A stretch of 64,000 nucleotides of DNA from an uncultured Polycyclovorans sp. (GCA_936928855.1 CAKZHZ010000069.1:1-64000), one strand, 5' to 3'; numbered from the stretch's first letter, positions 8,385-17,472 are shown. Notes: generated from the letters alone by a model not told the origin. Made by a program: numbers and translations.

Positions 8385-8530
8385 ATCGAAGTTGCAACGC
8401 ACTCGCAACAGGCGACCAAAGCAAGCACAACGGGTCGCAGCGAATGACGAAGCACCTCGTGCTGTAAACCAGTCTCCTCCAGGTCCCGCACGGGATCATA
8501 CTGGCCACCCCTCACCGGGTGGCCTTTTTT
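8385..8530 (+). ncRNA. Candidate structured small RNA
   Basis: This stretch of about 146 bases encodes no credible protein but shows consecutive stem-loops: GCGACC/GGTCGC (8412-8417 with 8433-8438), AGCAC/GTGCT (8451-8455 with 8459-8463), GGTCCC/GGGATC (8482-8487 with 8492-8497), and a terminal GGCCACCC/GGGTGGCC hairpin with six T's. A C-rich segment, CTCCTCC (8474-8480), between the second and third stems could pair with Shine-Dalgarno sequences. A weak promoter lies at 8350-8378. The start coordinate is an estimate. I do not recognise it as a known RNA family. Confidence 0.5.
8503..8530 (+). terminator. Strong Rho-independent terminator of the candidate RNA
   Basis: The stem GGCCACCC (8503-8510) pairs with GGGTGGCC (8517-8524) around a 6-base loop and is followed by six T's. 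No protein gene lies upstream on this strand until rpsT, whose own terminator is 4 kb away. This is the main evidence for an independent transcript here. Confidence 0.88.
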
Positions 8531-8563
8531 ATTGCCCAACGGCGCTTCAGCGCGCATTGTGCC

Positions 8564-8582
8564 GACAGCGCCAGGCGCTGTC
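8564..8582. repeat. Perfect 9-1-9 inverted repeat between the candidate RNA and tRNA-Pro
   Basis: GACAGCGCC and GGCGCTGTC flank a single central base. No T tract follows on either strand, so this is not a classical terminator. It could be a protein-binding site or a processing or pause hairpin downstream of tRNA-Pro. The rest of 8531-8628 shows nothing recognisable. Confidence 0.4.
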
Positions 8583-8628
8583 ACGCTCAGCCTTGAGTCA
8601 CTGAAGGATTTCTACGGGAAAGAAGGAT

Positions 8629-8705
8629 TGGTCGGGGCGACAGGATTCGAACCTACGACCTCTTGCTCCCGAAGCAAGCGCTCTACCAAGCTGAGCTACG
8701 CCCCG
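8629..8705 (-). tRNA. tRNA-Pro (anticodon CGG)
   Basis: A 77-base cloverleaf with encoded CCA. The acceptor stem is CGGGGCG/CGCCCCG, the T-arm contains GGTTCGAATCC, and the anticodon stem CTTGC/GCAAG encloses the loop TTCGGGA, giving anticodon CGG (reads CCG proline codons). The 5' end lies four bases after the ispB stop on the same strand, so it is probably cut from the ispB transcript. Confidence 0.97.
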
Positions 8706-8709
8706 ACGT

Positions 8710-9678
8710 TCAGCCGCCGCGCACCCGGTTGAATTGCGCCAGCGCCAGCATTGCGGATCTGTGATCGGACTCGGGAAGCCCTTGCACCGCATCGGCTGCC
8801 TGACGACCGTAGTCGTCAGCGAGGGCGCGAGTGTACGGGATGGCCTCACTGCTTTCAATCAATTTCAGCACGTCGTCGAGACGCCCTTCGCCCCCATTGG
8901 AAATGGCGTCGCGTACCAGCGCCTGCCCCACCGCATCGCTGTGATCGCGGGCGTGAATCAGGGGGAGCGTAGGCTTGCCTTCGGCAAGATCGGTCCCCAG
9001 CGCCTTGCCACTGACGGCGGCGTCCGCAACGTAATCCAGCACGTCGTCGACCAGCTGGAAGGCCATGCCGAGGTAATGACCGTACCGCCCCATCATGTCC
9101 ACCACCGCATCGGGTGCACCGGCGCCGATGGCGCCGACCCGGCAGGCAGCCTCGAACAGGCGCGCGGTCTTGAGCTCGATCACCCGCAGATACCGCGCCA
9201 CGGTGACATCGGGATCGCCGCAGTTCAGCAACTGCAGCACCTCGCCCTCAGCGATGGCGTTGGTAGCGTCGGCCATCACCCGCATCACCGGCATGTGACC
9301 GGCATCCACCATCATCTGAAAGGCGCGCGAGTAGAGAAAGTCACCGGACAACACCGCCGCCTCATTGCCCCAGAGGGCATTGGCGGTCTGACGTCCACGC
9401 CGCAAGCTGGAGTCGTCCACCACATCGTCATGCAGCAGCGTGGCGGTATGGATGAATTCGATGGTGGCCGCCAGCAACGCGGGGCCATCCCCCTTCGCAC
9501 CGAGGGCCCCGGCGCTCAACAACACCAGCGCCGGGCGCAGCCGTTTGCCGCCGGCCGACACGATGTGGGCGCCGATCTGATCGATCAACGCCACTTCGGA
9601 GGCCAACCGGTCGCGGATCAGCGCGTCGACACGCTGCATGTCCGGCTGCACCGGCGCCAGAAGGGTTTTGAGATCCAT
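8710..9678 (-). CDS. ispB: Polyprenyl (octaprenyl) diphosphate synthase
   Basis: Extends farnesyl diphosphate with isopentenyl units to make the ubiquinone side chain; cytoplasmic. The 322-residue protein has GGKRLRPALVLL, the first aspartate-rich motif LHDDVVDDS and the second, QLVDDVLDY. The ATG at 9678 (MDLKTLLAPVQPDM) gives the length and N-terminus of E. coli IspB; an upstream in-frame extension has no family similarity. In many gammaproteobacteria ispB diverges directly from rplU. Here it is co-directional and separated from rplU by tRNA-Pro, the candidate RNA and a LysR gene. Chain length cannot be read from sequence alone. Confidence 0.93.
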   Translation of the reverse strand: MDLKTLLAPVQPDMQRVDALIRDRLASEVALIDQIGAHIVSAGGKRLRPALVLLSAGALGAKGDGPALLAATIEFIHTATLLHDDVVDDSSLRRGRQTANALWGNEAAVLSGDFLYSRAFQMMVDAGHMPVMRVMADATNAIAEGEVLQLLNCGDPDVTVARYLRVIELKTARLFEAACRVGAIGAGAPDAVVDMMGRYGHYLGMAFQLVDDVLDYVADAAVSGKALGTDLAEGKPTLPLIHARDHSDAVGQALVRDAISNGGEGRLDDVLKLIESSEAIPYTRALADDYGRQAADAVQGLPESDHRSAMLALAQFNRVRGG

Positions 9679-9823
9679 GAAAGGGCCACGGGAAAGAGGG
9701 CGCGATGCTAGCAAATTGTCAGCGTACGGGATCATCTCCACCTCGCCCGCTTGCCGCTGTCACACGGCGCGGCTACCGTTCCGCAGTGGCACTCCAGCCA
9801 TCACCCACCAGGAGACTCCCGCC

Positions 9824-10792
9824 ATGGGAACCATATTGACGCTGGCTTTCGTTGCCTTTGCGCTGATCACACTGTTCAAAGGGGTGGTGACCGTGCCGCA
9901 GAGCATGGAGTACACCATCGAGCGTTTCGGCAAGTATCGCGGCACATTCAGCCCGGGGCTGCATTGGATCATTCCCTATGTCGACCGCATCGGTCACCGG
10001 GTGCCGATGATGGAACAGGTGCTGGACGTGCCCAGCCAGGAGGTCATCACCATGGACAACGCCATGGTGGGGGTCGACGGCGTGGTGTTCTTCCAGGTGC
10101 TCGACGCTGCCAAGTCGGCCTATGAAGTCCACAACCTCGAATACGCCATCCTCAACCTCACCATGACCAATCTGCGCACGGTGATGGGATCGATGGACCT
10201 CGACTCGCTGCTCAGCAACCGCGATGCCATCAACACGCGACTGCTGTCGGTGGTGGACGACGCCACCACGCCCTGGGGCGTCAAGGTGACCCGCATTGAG
10301 GTCAAGGACATCCGCCCACCCACCGACCTGGTCAATGCCATGGCGCGGCAGATGAAGGCGGAGCGCGAGAAGCGCGCCAACATTCTCGACGCCGAAGGCT
10401 TCCGTGCCGCGGCCATTCTCAAGGCCGAGGGCGAACGCCAGTCGCAGATCCTGGCCGCGGAGGCCGAGAAACAGGAGCAGATCCTGGAGGCCGAAGGCCG
10501 CAAGGAGGCCGCGTTCCGCGACGCCGAGGCACGCGAACGTGAGGCCGAGGCGGAAGCCAAGGCCACCTTGATGGTGAGCCAGGCCATCGCCAAGGGCGAT
10601 CTCAACGCCATCAACTACTTCATCGCCACCAAGTATGTGGAAGCGCTGACCACCATTGGGCAGGCCCCCAACCAGAAGCTGGTGCTGATGCCGCTGGAAG
10701 CCTCCAACGTGATCGGCGCCATCGGCGGCATTACCGAGCTGGCCAAGTCGGTGAGCCAGGGCGCAACGCGCCCCGCCGCGCCGGACGCCTGA
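9824..10792 (+). CDS. qmcA: SPFH/Band 7 membrane protein, QmcA-like
   Basis: Stomatin/prohibitin-type protein that forms membrane-anchored oligomeric cages, probably organising microdomains and modulating FtsH. The 322-residue protein has one N-terminal membrane segment (GTILTLAFVAFALITLF), the SPFH domain (residues about 25-200, VVTVPQSMEYTIERFGKY) and a long Ala/Glu-rich coiled coil (about 185-260). The ATG at 9824 has an AGGAG ribosome-binding site. It is followed after one base by nfeD, the same pair as E. coli qmcA-ybbJ, so they should act together. Confidence 0.93.
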   Translation: MGTILTLAFVAFALITLFKGVVTVPQSMEYTIERFGKYRGTFSPGLHWIIPYVDRIGHRVPMMEQVLDVPSQEVITMDNAMVGVDGVVFFQVLDAAKSAYEVHNLEYAILNLTMTNLRTVMGSMDLDSLLSNRDAINTRLLSVVDDATTPWGVKVTRIEVKDIRPPTDLVNAMARQMKAEREKRANILDAEGFRAAAILKAEGERQSQILAAEAEKQEQILEAEGRKEAAFRDAEAREREAEAEAKATLMVSQAIAKGDLNAINYFIATKYVEALTTIGQAPNQKLVLMPLEASNVIGAIGGITELAKSVSQGATRPAAPDA

Positions 10793-10793
10793 G

Positions 10794-11222
10794 ATGGACA
10801 TCCTGTTCTGGCACTGGTGGGTGGCCGGCCTGCTGCTGCTGGCGCTGGAGGCATTCTTCCCGGGCGCGGTCTTCCTGTGGATGGGGGTCTCGGCGCTGGT
10901 GACCGGTGTGCTGACCTGGATCGTTCCGGGCATCGGTTCGGAGTGGGCGTTGGCGGTGTTCAGCGCGCTGTCGATCGCCAGCTTCTTCCTCTACAAGCGA
11001 TTCCGGCCGGCGCCCGCCCCGACCGACCAGCCGCACCTGAATCGCCGTGGCGCCGCCTACGTCGGCCGCACGCTGACGCTCACCGAGCCCATCGTCAACG
11101 GCTGGGCGCGTGTCCGTGTGGACGACAGCCAATGGCGCATCAAGGGCCCGGATCTGGCTGTGGGCACGCAGGTCACCGTGGTCGCCGTGGAGGGGGCAAC
11201 GCTGGTGGTCGAGGCACAGTGA
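10794..11222 (+). CDS. NfeD-family membrane protein (short form)
   Basis: Partner of the upstream SPFH protein. The 142-residue product has two to three hydrophobic segments in the first half (WWVAGLLLLALEAFFPGAVFL and the next about 45 residues) and a C-terminal OB-fold domain (GRTLTLTEPIVNGWARVRVDD to the end). This is the short NfeD type without the ClpP-like protease domain. It starts one base after the qmcA stop and overlaps the next gene by four bases, so the three genes form one operon. Confidence 0.92.
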   Translation: MDILFWHWWVAGLLLLALEAFFPGAVFLWMGVSALVTGVLTWIVPGIGSEWALAVFSALSIASFFLYKRFRPAPAPTDQPHLNRRGAAYVGRTLTLTEPIVNGWARVRVDDSQWRIKGPDLAVGTQVTVVAVEGATLVVEAQ

Positions 11223-11920
11223 AAACGGCGACGGTCCTGCAACATCTGGCGTTCGAGGATCTCGGACTGCTTGCCCCGACCCTGGAGGCACGTGGCTATC
11301 ACATCGATTGCCATGAGGTAGGGCGCGACGGCTTGACCGGCCTGGACCCGGCGCAGGCAGATCTGATGGTGGTGCTGGGCGGTCCGGTCGGCACCTACGA
11401 GACCGATGACTATCCCTGGCTGGTCACCGAGCGCGCGCTGATCGCCCGCCGACTGGCCAGCAAGCGCCCTCTGCTCGGCATCTGCCTCGGCGCGCAGCTG
11501 ATCGCCGAGGCCGCTGGCGGCCGGGTCTATCCCGGCAACGGCAAAGAGATCGGCTGGGGCGCGCTGCAGCTCAGTCACCATGGACGACACAGCCCGCTGG
11601 CATCGCTGGAGGGCGTGCACGTCCTGCACTGGCATGGCGATACCTACGTGCCGCCGCCCGGCAGCGTGCATCTGGCACGCAGCGCGGCCTACGAGCAGCA
11701 GGCCTTCCAGCTGGGCACCACGGTGCTGGGACTGCAGTTCCACCTGGAGGTCGCGCCCAACGACATCGAGCGCTGGCTGATCGGTCACGCCTGCGAACTG
11801 TCGGCAGCCGGCATCGACCTCAAGGCACTGCGCGCCGATACCCGGCGTTATGGCGCACGCCTGCCGGGACTGGTGGCTGCGGTGTTCGACGCCTGGTCGG
11901 CGGGCTGGTCGGCGGGCTGA
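11219..11920 (+). CDS. Class I glutamine amidotransferase (GMP synthase-like GATase domain protein)
   Basis: Stand-alone glutamine-hydrolysing domain; the acceptor substrate is unknown. The 233-residue protein has the nucleophile elbow GICLGAQL, the oxyanion-region motif VLGGPVGTYE and the catalytic His-Glu in QFHLEVAP. The start is a GTG overlapping the nfeD stop by four bases; no better start exists. Similar proteins are often annotated as GMP synthase homologues acting in polyamine or amino-acid catabolism, but nothing here fixes the role. Its last 73 bases overlap the convergent glycosyltransferase gene, and its C-terminus WSAGWSAG comes from a 12-base tandem repeat. Confidence 0.88.
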   Translation: MKTATVLQHLAFEDLGLLAPTLEARGYHIDCHEVGRDGLTGLDPAQADLMVVLGGPVGTYETDDYPWLVTERALIARRLASKRPLLGICLGAQLIAEAAGGRVYPGNGKEIGWGALQLSHHGRHSPLASLEGVHVLHWHGDTYVPPPGSVHLARSAAYEQQAFQLGTTVLGLQFHLEVAPNDIERWLIGHACELSAAGIDLKALRADTRRYGARLPGLVAAVFDAWSAGWSAG

Positions 11921-12858
11921 GCGCGGGGCCGTCGCAGCGACTGCACCAGATACAGTGGTCGCTGCTTGGTTTCCTCGAACATGCGGCCGAGGTATTCGCC
12001 GATGACACCGATGAACAGCAGCTGCACGCCGCTGAAGAACAGCAGGGTCACCATGATGGTGGGATACCCACGCACCGATTCGCCGAAAAGCACCGTCTTC
12101 AGCACGATCCAGAAGCCGAAGGCGAACGCCACCAGCGCCACCACCATGCCCAGGTAGCTGGCCAGCCGCAACGGTGCGGTGGAAAAACTGGTGATGCCCT
12201 CCAGCGCGAAGTTCCACAACCGCCACAGGCTGAAGTGGCTCTCACCGGCTGCGCGAGGGTCGCGGTCGTAGACGATTTCCGCGCTCGGATACCCGATCCA
12301 GGCAAACAGCCCCTTCATGAAACGATGCTGCTCGCGAAAGCGGCGCAACGCCGCCACCGCGCGTGCGCTCAAAACACGAAAGTCACCGGTGTCTCGCGGG
12401 ATCGCGACCCGTCGGCTGAGCCGCCCCATGAGGCGATAGAACACCGCAGCCGTGGTGCGCTTGATCCAGGTTTCGCCATGGCGATGGCGCCGTCGCGCAT
12501 ACACCATGTCGTAGCCCGAGGCCGCCTTGTCGAGCAGGGCGGGAATCAGCTCCGGCGGGTCCTGCAGATCGGCGTCGATGAGTACCGTCCAATCGCCATG
12601 GACATGGTCGAAGCCGGCGCTCATGGCCACTTCCTTGCCAAAGTTGCGGGACAGCGTGAGCACCCCGATACGTGCATCCTCTGCGGCCAACGTCTGCAAC
12701 GCAGCATCACTGCCATCATTGCTGCCGTCGTCGACGAACAGCACTTCGGCATCGACAGACAGGCCATCCAACACGACGCGCAGCCGCTGCCAGAAGGCGT
12801 GCAGGCCCGCCACTTCGTTGTAGACCGGAACCAGAACACTGAGCTGGGGATCAGCCAT
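11848..12858 (-). CDS. GtrB-like polyprenyl-phosphate glycosyltransferase (GT2)
   Basis: Predicted to move a sugar from a nucleotide donor to undecaprenyl phosphate at the inner membrane. The 336-residue protein has a GT-A domain with SVLVPVYNE, DDGSNDGS and DADLQDPPELI, then two C-terminal transmembrane helices (about 230-300) ending in GVIGEYLGRMFEE. The ATG at 12858 was chosen because a GGAGAGG sequence lies just upstream; a TTG six codons earlier is possible. It overlaps the GtrA-like gene by eight bases. The low-complexity tail (ADQPADQ) is written in the region overlapping the convergent amidotransferase gene. Confidence 0.92.
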   Translation of the reverse strand: MADPQLSVLVPVYNEVAGLHAFWQRLRVVLDGLSVDAEVLFVDDGSNDGSDAALQTLAAEDARIGVLTLSRNFGKEVAMSAGFDHVHGDWTVLIDADLQDPPELIPALLDKAASGYDMVYARRRHRHGETWIKRTTAAVFYRLMGRLSRRVAIPRDTGDFRVLSARAVAALRRFREQHRFMKGLFAWIGYPSAEIVYDRDPRAAGESHFSLWRLWNFALEGITSFSTAPLRLASYLGMVVALVAFAFGFWIVLKTVLFGESVRGYPTIMVTLLFFSGVQLLFIGVIGEYLGRMFEETKQRPLYLVQSLRRPRAQPADQPADQASNTAATSPGRRAP

Positions 12859-13246
12859 GTGCGCGCACCTCTCCAAAAACCCAATGCCGCATCACCAGAT
12901 AGTTCATCACCATGACCACCAGGGTCGCAGCCGCCTGTGACACCAGATAGTGCCAGCGCAGCCCGTGTACCCACAGCGCTACCAACATCGCGTTGACCCC
13001 GCAGCCGACCGCCAGCATCACTGCAAACCGGGGCACGCCGATCCGGTGTGGGCGTCCGCTGCGGAAGGTGAACGCCCGATTGAGAACGTAGTTCACCACC
13101 GCTCCCAGCAGAAACCCGGCAACCGCTGCCGGCACCGGGGCCCAATCCCCCCACTCGACCAGAGCGCTCATCAGCAGGTAATGCGCCAGCGTCGAGCCCC
13201 CGCCGACCCACAGGAACCGCCCGACGGGATGTCCGCTGCCGATCAT
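12851..13246 (-). CDS. GtrA-family membrane protein (putative polyprenyl-linked sugar flippase)
   Basis: Small four-helix membrane protein of 131 residues. The pattern FLWVGGGSTLAHYLLM, then FLLGAVVNYVLNRAFTF, then VMVMNYLVMRHWVF is typical of GtrA, which is proposed to flip undecaprenyl-phosphate-sugar across the inner membrane. It overlaps the GtrB-like gene downstream and the DUF2298 gene upstream by a few bases each, so the three are translationally coupled and likely form one glycosylation module. Confidence 0.92.
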   Translation of the reverse strand: MIGSGHPVGRFLWVGGGSTLAHYLLMSALVEWGDWAPVPAAVAGFLLGAVVNYVLNRAFTFRSGRPHRIGVPRFAVMLAVGCGVNAMLVALWVHGLRWHYLVSQAAATLVVMVMNYLVMRHWVFGEVRAHG

Positions 13247-15252
13247 CGCCGCGCCCAGACGCCGATGGGCCGATCACCGTCCCTCGCCAGTTCGTGCCAG
13301 TGAAAATCGGCGGAGAGCTGGGCCGAAAGCTTCGCATGATGCTCGCGGAGATCGCGTGCTTCGCGCGCACTCCACACGATGTAGTCCACCCGTTGCGCCC
13401 GCAGGTAGGGCAGCACGTCCTCCAGCCGCGCTTCGAACAGCGCGCGCTGGGCATCCCGGCGCTGCCAGATTTCCGGCAGCTGCCCCCGCCATGTCACCTC
13501 GTGCAGCGGCCATCCGAGCCACAGCGGCTTGCCGGCAAAGGCGCTGTAGGCACCACCGTTGTCATAGGCATCCTCCTTCAGGCGTTCAAGCACCACGCCT
13601 TCGGGCGCCGCACGCAGGAAGGAGATAATGGCGGTACCACCAGTATCCCGACGGTAGATGGCCTCCGCGTGCAGTTGCCCGAAGTCGCTGCGCGCCTCGG
13701 AACGCCAGTAGCCAACGATATCGGCGACGTACACCAACGTCGACGCCAGCGCCGCCACCGCCAGCAGCCGCACGCCACGTCGGGGACTTAGCAGAACGGC
13801 GGGCGCCACCCCCATCAAGGTTGCGGTCCAGATCCAGCCCCATCCCTTCATGGTGGTGTTGGTCCGCTCGTACTGCCCGCCCGACAGATCGTCCACATAG
13901 AACAACTCGGTGAGCAGCAGGGACACCGCCAACGCTGTCGCCACTGGCCAGGCCAGCATCCGCAGGCGGGGCGGCACTGCCGCTGCCAGCGCAAGTAGCA
14001 GCAGCACCGGCCCATGCAACACCAGAAAACCCACCCAGGGCGTGTGCTGCACGCCGCTCACCCACTGGAAGCCCGCTTCAAGACTCCGCTGGGAAAAGCC
14101 GGCCAGGAACGGCAACAGCACGAACAGGGTCGCCAGCCCGCCCAGCACCAGCGCACGCAGCGCCGGCCACAACGCCGCCTGCCGGCGCCACTGCGGGCAC
14201 TGCCATAGCGCCCAGACGCCGACGAGCAGCGCCTGCAGCGGAAACACCCAGGTGTTGACCGCAAGGCACAGCGGCACCGTGGCGGCCAGCGCCGCCAGTC
14301 GCCTGTCCCGCTGTGCCGCCGTTGGCGCCTGGTGCACTGCCACCATCAGGGCCAGCGCCATCGCCAACAGCAAGAATCCCCCCAGGGGCGGGTGATAGTC
14401 CCCCACGTAATACTGATAGCCGAGGTTCTCCAACGGCAGATCCTGCCGCGCATGCTGCGGCGGCAGCCCGCCGGCGAACAGGCGTTCGGCCCAGTCCACG
14501 TTGATGCGCTGGTCAAAACCGCCGACAAAACGGGCGCTCGCCCACATGCGGTCATTGGCGGTGGCAACCGCCGCCCCGTCGGGCGGATTCTCCACTACCA
14601 GCCGCGTCCACAGGCTGGCGCCAGTGCCGCCGACCGCCAGTGCCGCCAGCAGCAGTGTCGCGGGCAGACGCTGCAGGCCCAGACGTCTTGCCGTCTCCCA
14701 GCTCAGGGCCAGGGTCAGCGCCGGCAGCAGCACGAACGCGAGGTTGTAGGTCAGTCCCGGCGACAGCGCGAACCAGCGCCCCATCAGCGCCGCGGCATAG
14801 TGCTGCAAGGCGTAATAGAAATCGAAGGCATACGGTGGAAACCAGTGATCGACCGGCGGCAGGCGCGCGCCATCCAGGTAGTTGACGATGAAGTACAGGT
14901 CGGTCACGCGTTCCGAAGTCGGGTAGATGCTGGGGAAGTTGAGCTTCCACGCCAGCCCCCAACCGACCGCCAGCAGGATCGGCAGGGCGGTCAGCGCCAC
15001 CCGCGGATGGCGCAGGGCAGCCCGCTCGCGCCAGATCAGGCCGGCGGACACCAGTCCGGTAAGCACCCCCAGGCCCCTGAGCGACCCGAGCCCGATCGCG
15101 TGCTCCACCGCAAACAACACAGTCACACCCGCCACCACGCCAACACTGAGCCCGAGCACCGGCGCTCCCGCCCACCGGCGCAGCCACAAGCCCAGCGCAA
15201 GGGCATGCACCGCCAGCAGCACCATCACGGTGAGAAGATGCAGAAAGGTCAT
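13243..15252 (-). CDS. DUF2298-type multi-spanning membrane protein (putative GT-C glycosyltransferase)
   Basis: A 669-residue inner-membrane protein with at least 12 hydrophobic segments. Features match the DUF2298 ('YYY') family: YPTSERVTDLYFIVNYLDGA, PPVDHWFPP with DFYYALQHY (residues about 110-160), and the late motif LGWPLHEVTWRG (about 575), followed by a soluble C-terminal end. The family is thought to adopt a GT-C fold; the acceptor is unknown. It is coupled to GtrA- and GtrB-like genes and occupies the place of the serotype-specific GtrC in phage gtrABC modules, suggesting it transfers the flipped sugar to a periplasmic acceptor. That role is inference. Known members are mostly from Chloroflexi, Chlorobi and archaea. 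Confidence 0.78.
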   Translation of the reverse strand: MTFLHLLTVMVLLAVHALALGLWLRRWAGAPVLGLSVGVVAGVTVLFAVEHAIGLGSLRGLGVLTGLVSAGLIWRERAALRHPRVALTALPILLAVGWGLAWKLNFPSIYPTSERVTDLYFIVNYLDGARLPPVDHWFPPYAFDFYYALQHYAAALMGRWFALSPGLTYNLAFVLLPALTLALSWETARRLGLQRLPATLLLAALAVGGTGASLWTRLVVENPPDGAAVATANDRMWASARFVGGFDQRINVDWAERLFAGGLPPQHARQDLPLENLGYQYYVGDYHPPLGGFLLLAMALALMVAVHQAPTAAQRDRRLAALAATVPLCLAVNTWVFPLQALLVGVWALWQCPQWRRQAALWPALRALVLGGLATLFVLLPFLAGFSQRSLEAGFQWVSGVQHTPWVGFLVLHGPVLLLLALAAAVPPRLRMLAWPVATALAVSLLLTELFYVDDLSGGQYERTNTTMKGWGWIWTATLMGVAPAVLLSPRRGVRLLAVAALASTLVYVADIVGYWRSEARSDFGQLHAEAIYRRDTGGTAIISFLRAAPEGVVLERLKEDAYDNGGAYSAFAGKPLWLGWPLHEVTWRGQLPEIWQRRDAQRALFEARLEDVLPYLRAQRVDYIVWSAREARDLREHHAKLSAQLSADFHWHELARDGDRPIGVWARR

Positions 15253-15316
15253 GATGTGGTTGTTCTCCCGGGCGCAAGCTTACTGGAAGCCCCGCCAGTG
15301 CCGAACCGACGGGCAC

Positions 15317-15346
15317 AAAAAAGCCGGGACCCCAAAGGGTCCCGGC
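15317..15346 (-). terminator. Terminator of groES-groL
   Basis: The 10-bp stem GCCGGGACCC/GGGTCCCGGC (15323-15332 with 15337-15346), with a 4-base loop, is followed on the minus strand by six T's (15317-15322). It lies 31 bases past the groL stop. Confidence 0.93.
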
Positions 15347-15376
15347 CTGCGGCGAACCGCTGCGGGCAGCGACGGC

Positions 15377-17017
<1,641 letters not shown>

Positions 17018-17054
17018 TATTGATTTCCTCTCTCAGTAGGGGGTGGGCGGCGGA

Positions 17055-17342
17055 TCAGGCGAACACGGCCATGATGTCGTCTTCGCGCAGGACCACGAGG
17101 TCCTGGCCATCGACCTTCACTTCGGTGCCGGAATACTTGCCGATCAGCACCTTGTCGCCGACCTTGACGTCGACCGCGTGGGTCTTGCCGTCGTCGGTGC
17201 GTTTCCCGGTGCCCACGGCGATGACTTCGGCCTTGAGGGGCTTTTCCGCGGCGGAATCCGGAATCAGGATGCCACCGGCGGACTTCTTCTCTTCTTCCAG
17301 ACGCTTCACGATCACGCGGTCGTGCAACGGACGCAGACTCAT
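17055..17342 (-). CDS. groS: Co-chaperonin GroES
   Basis: 10-kDa lid of the GroEL folding chamber. The 95-residue protein starts MSLRPLHDRVIVKRLEEEKK and contains GGILIPDSAAEKP, the mobile-loop region. First gene of the groES-groL operon; the leader is about 90 bases and carries the CIRCE operator at its start. Confidence 0.99.
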   Translation of the reverse strand: MSLRPLHDRVIVKRLEEEKKSAGGILIPDSAAEKPLKAEVIAVGTGKRTDDGKTHAVDVKVGDKVLIGKYSGTEVKVDGQDLVVLREDDIMAVFA

Positions 17343-17417
17343 AACAGTTCTCCCGATAGGACAAAGACTAGGGTTAGGCTCCAGCGCGACTATCCAGGGG
17401 GTTCTCAGACCTTCCTG

Positions 17418-17444
17418 TTAGCACTCGCATGCAGAGGCTGCTAA
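17418..17444 (-). promoter_or_regulatory. CIRCE operator (HrcA site) of groES-groL
   Basis: TTAGCACTC (17418-17426), a 9-base spacer, then GGCTGCTAA (17436-17444). The consensus second arm is GAGTGCTAA, so seven of nine bases match there and nine of nine in the first arm. It overlaps the edge of the -10 region and the presumed start site of the groES promoter, as expected for HrcA repression. No hrcA gene lies in this window. Confidence 0.85.
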
Positions 17445-17472
17445 TTGTTGAGGGTGACCCGCCGGCTTTCAA
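17444..17472 (-). promoter_or_regulatory. groES promoter
   Basis: On the minus strand TTGAAA (17467-17472) and AACAAT (17444-17449) are 17 bases apart, fitting sigma-70. The -35 reads CTTGAAA, which also matches the heat-shock sigma-32 -35, but a good CCCCAT-type -10 is not visible. The CIRCE operator abuts it. Confidence 0.6.

Noticed and set aside
8564..8582. The 9-1-9 dyad as a terminator for tRNA-Pro or ispB
   Set aside because: No T tract follows on either strand, so it was listed only as an inverted repeat.
8350..8604. Short plus-strand open frame across the candidate RNA
   Set aside because: It reads straight through a strong terminator hairpin and has no ribosome-binding site; the seven-codon frame at 8443 also lacks one.
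17444..17472. A pure sigma-32 promoter for groES
   Set aside because: The -35 CTTGAAA fits, but no acceptable heat-shock -10 (CCCCAT-like) is seen at the right distance; the sigma-70 reading with CIRCE is better supported.
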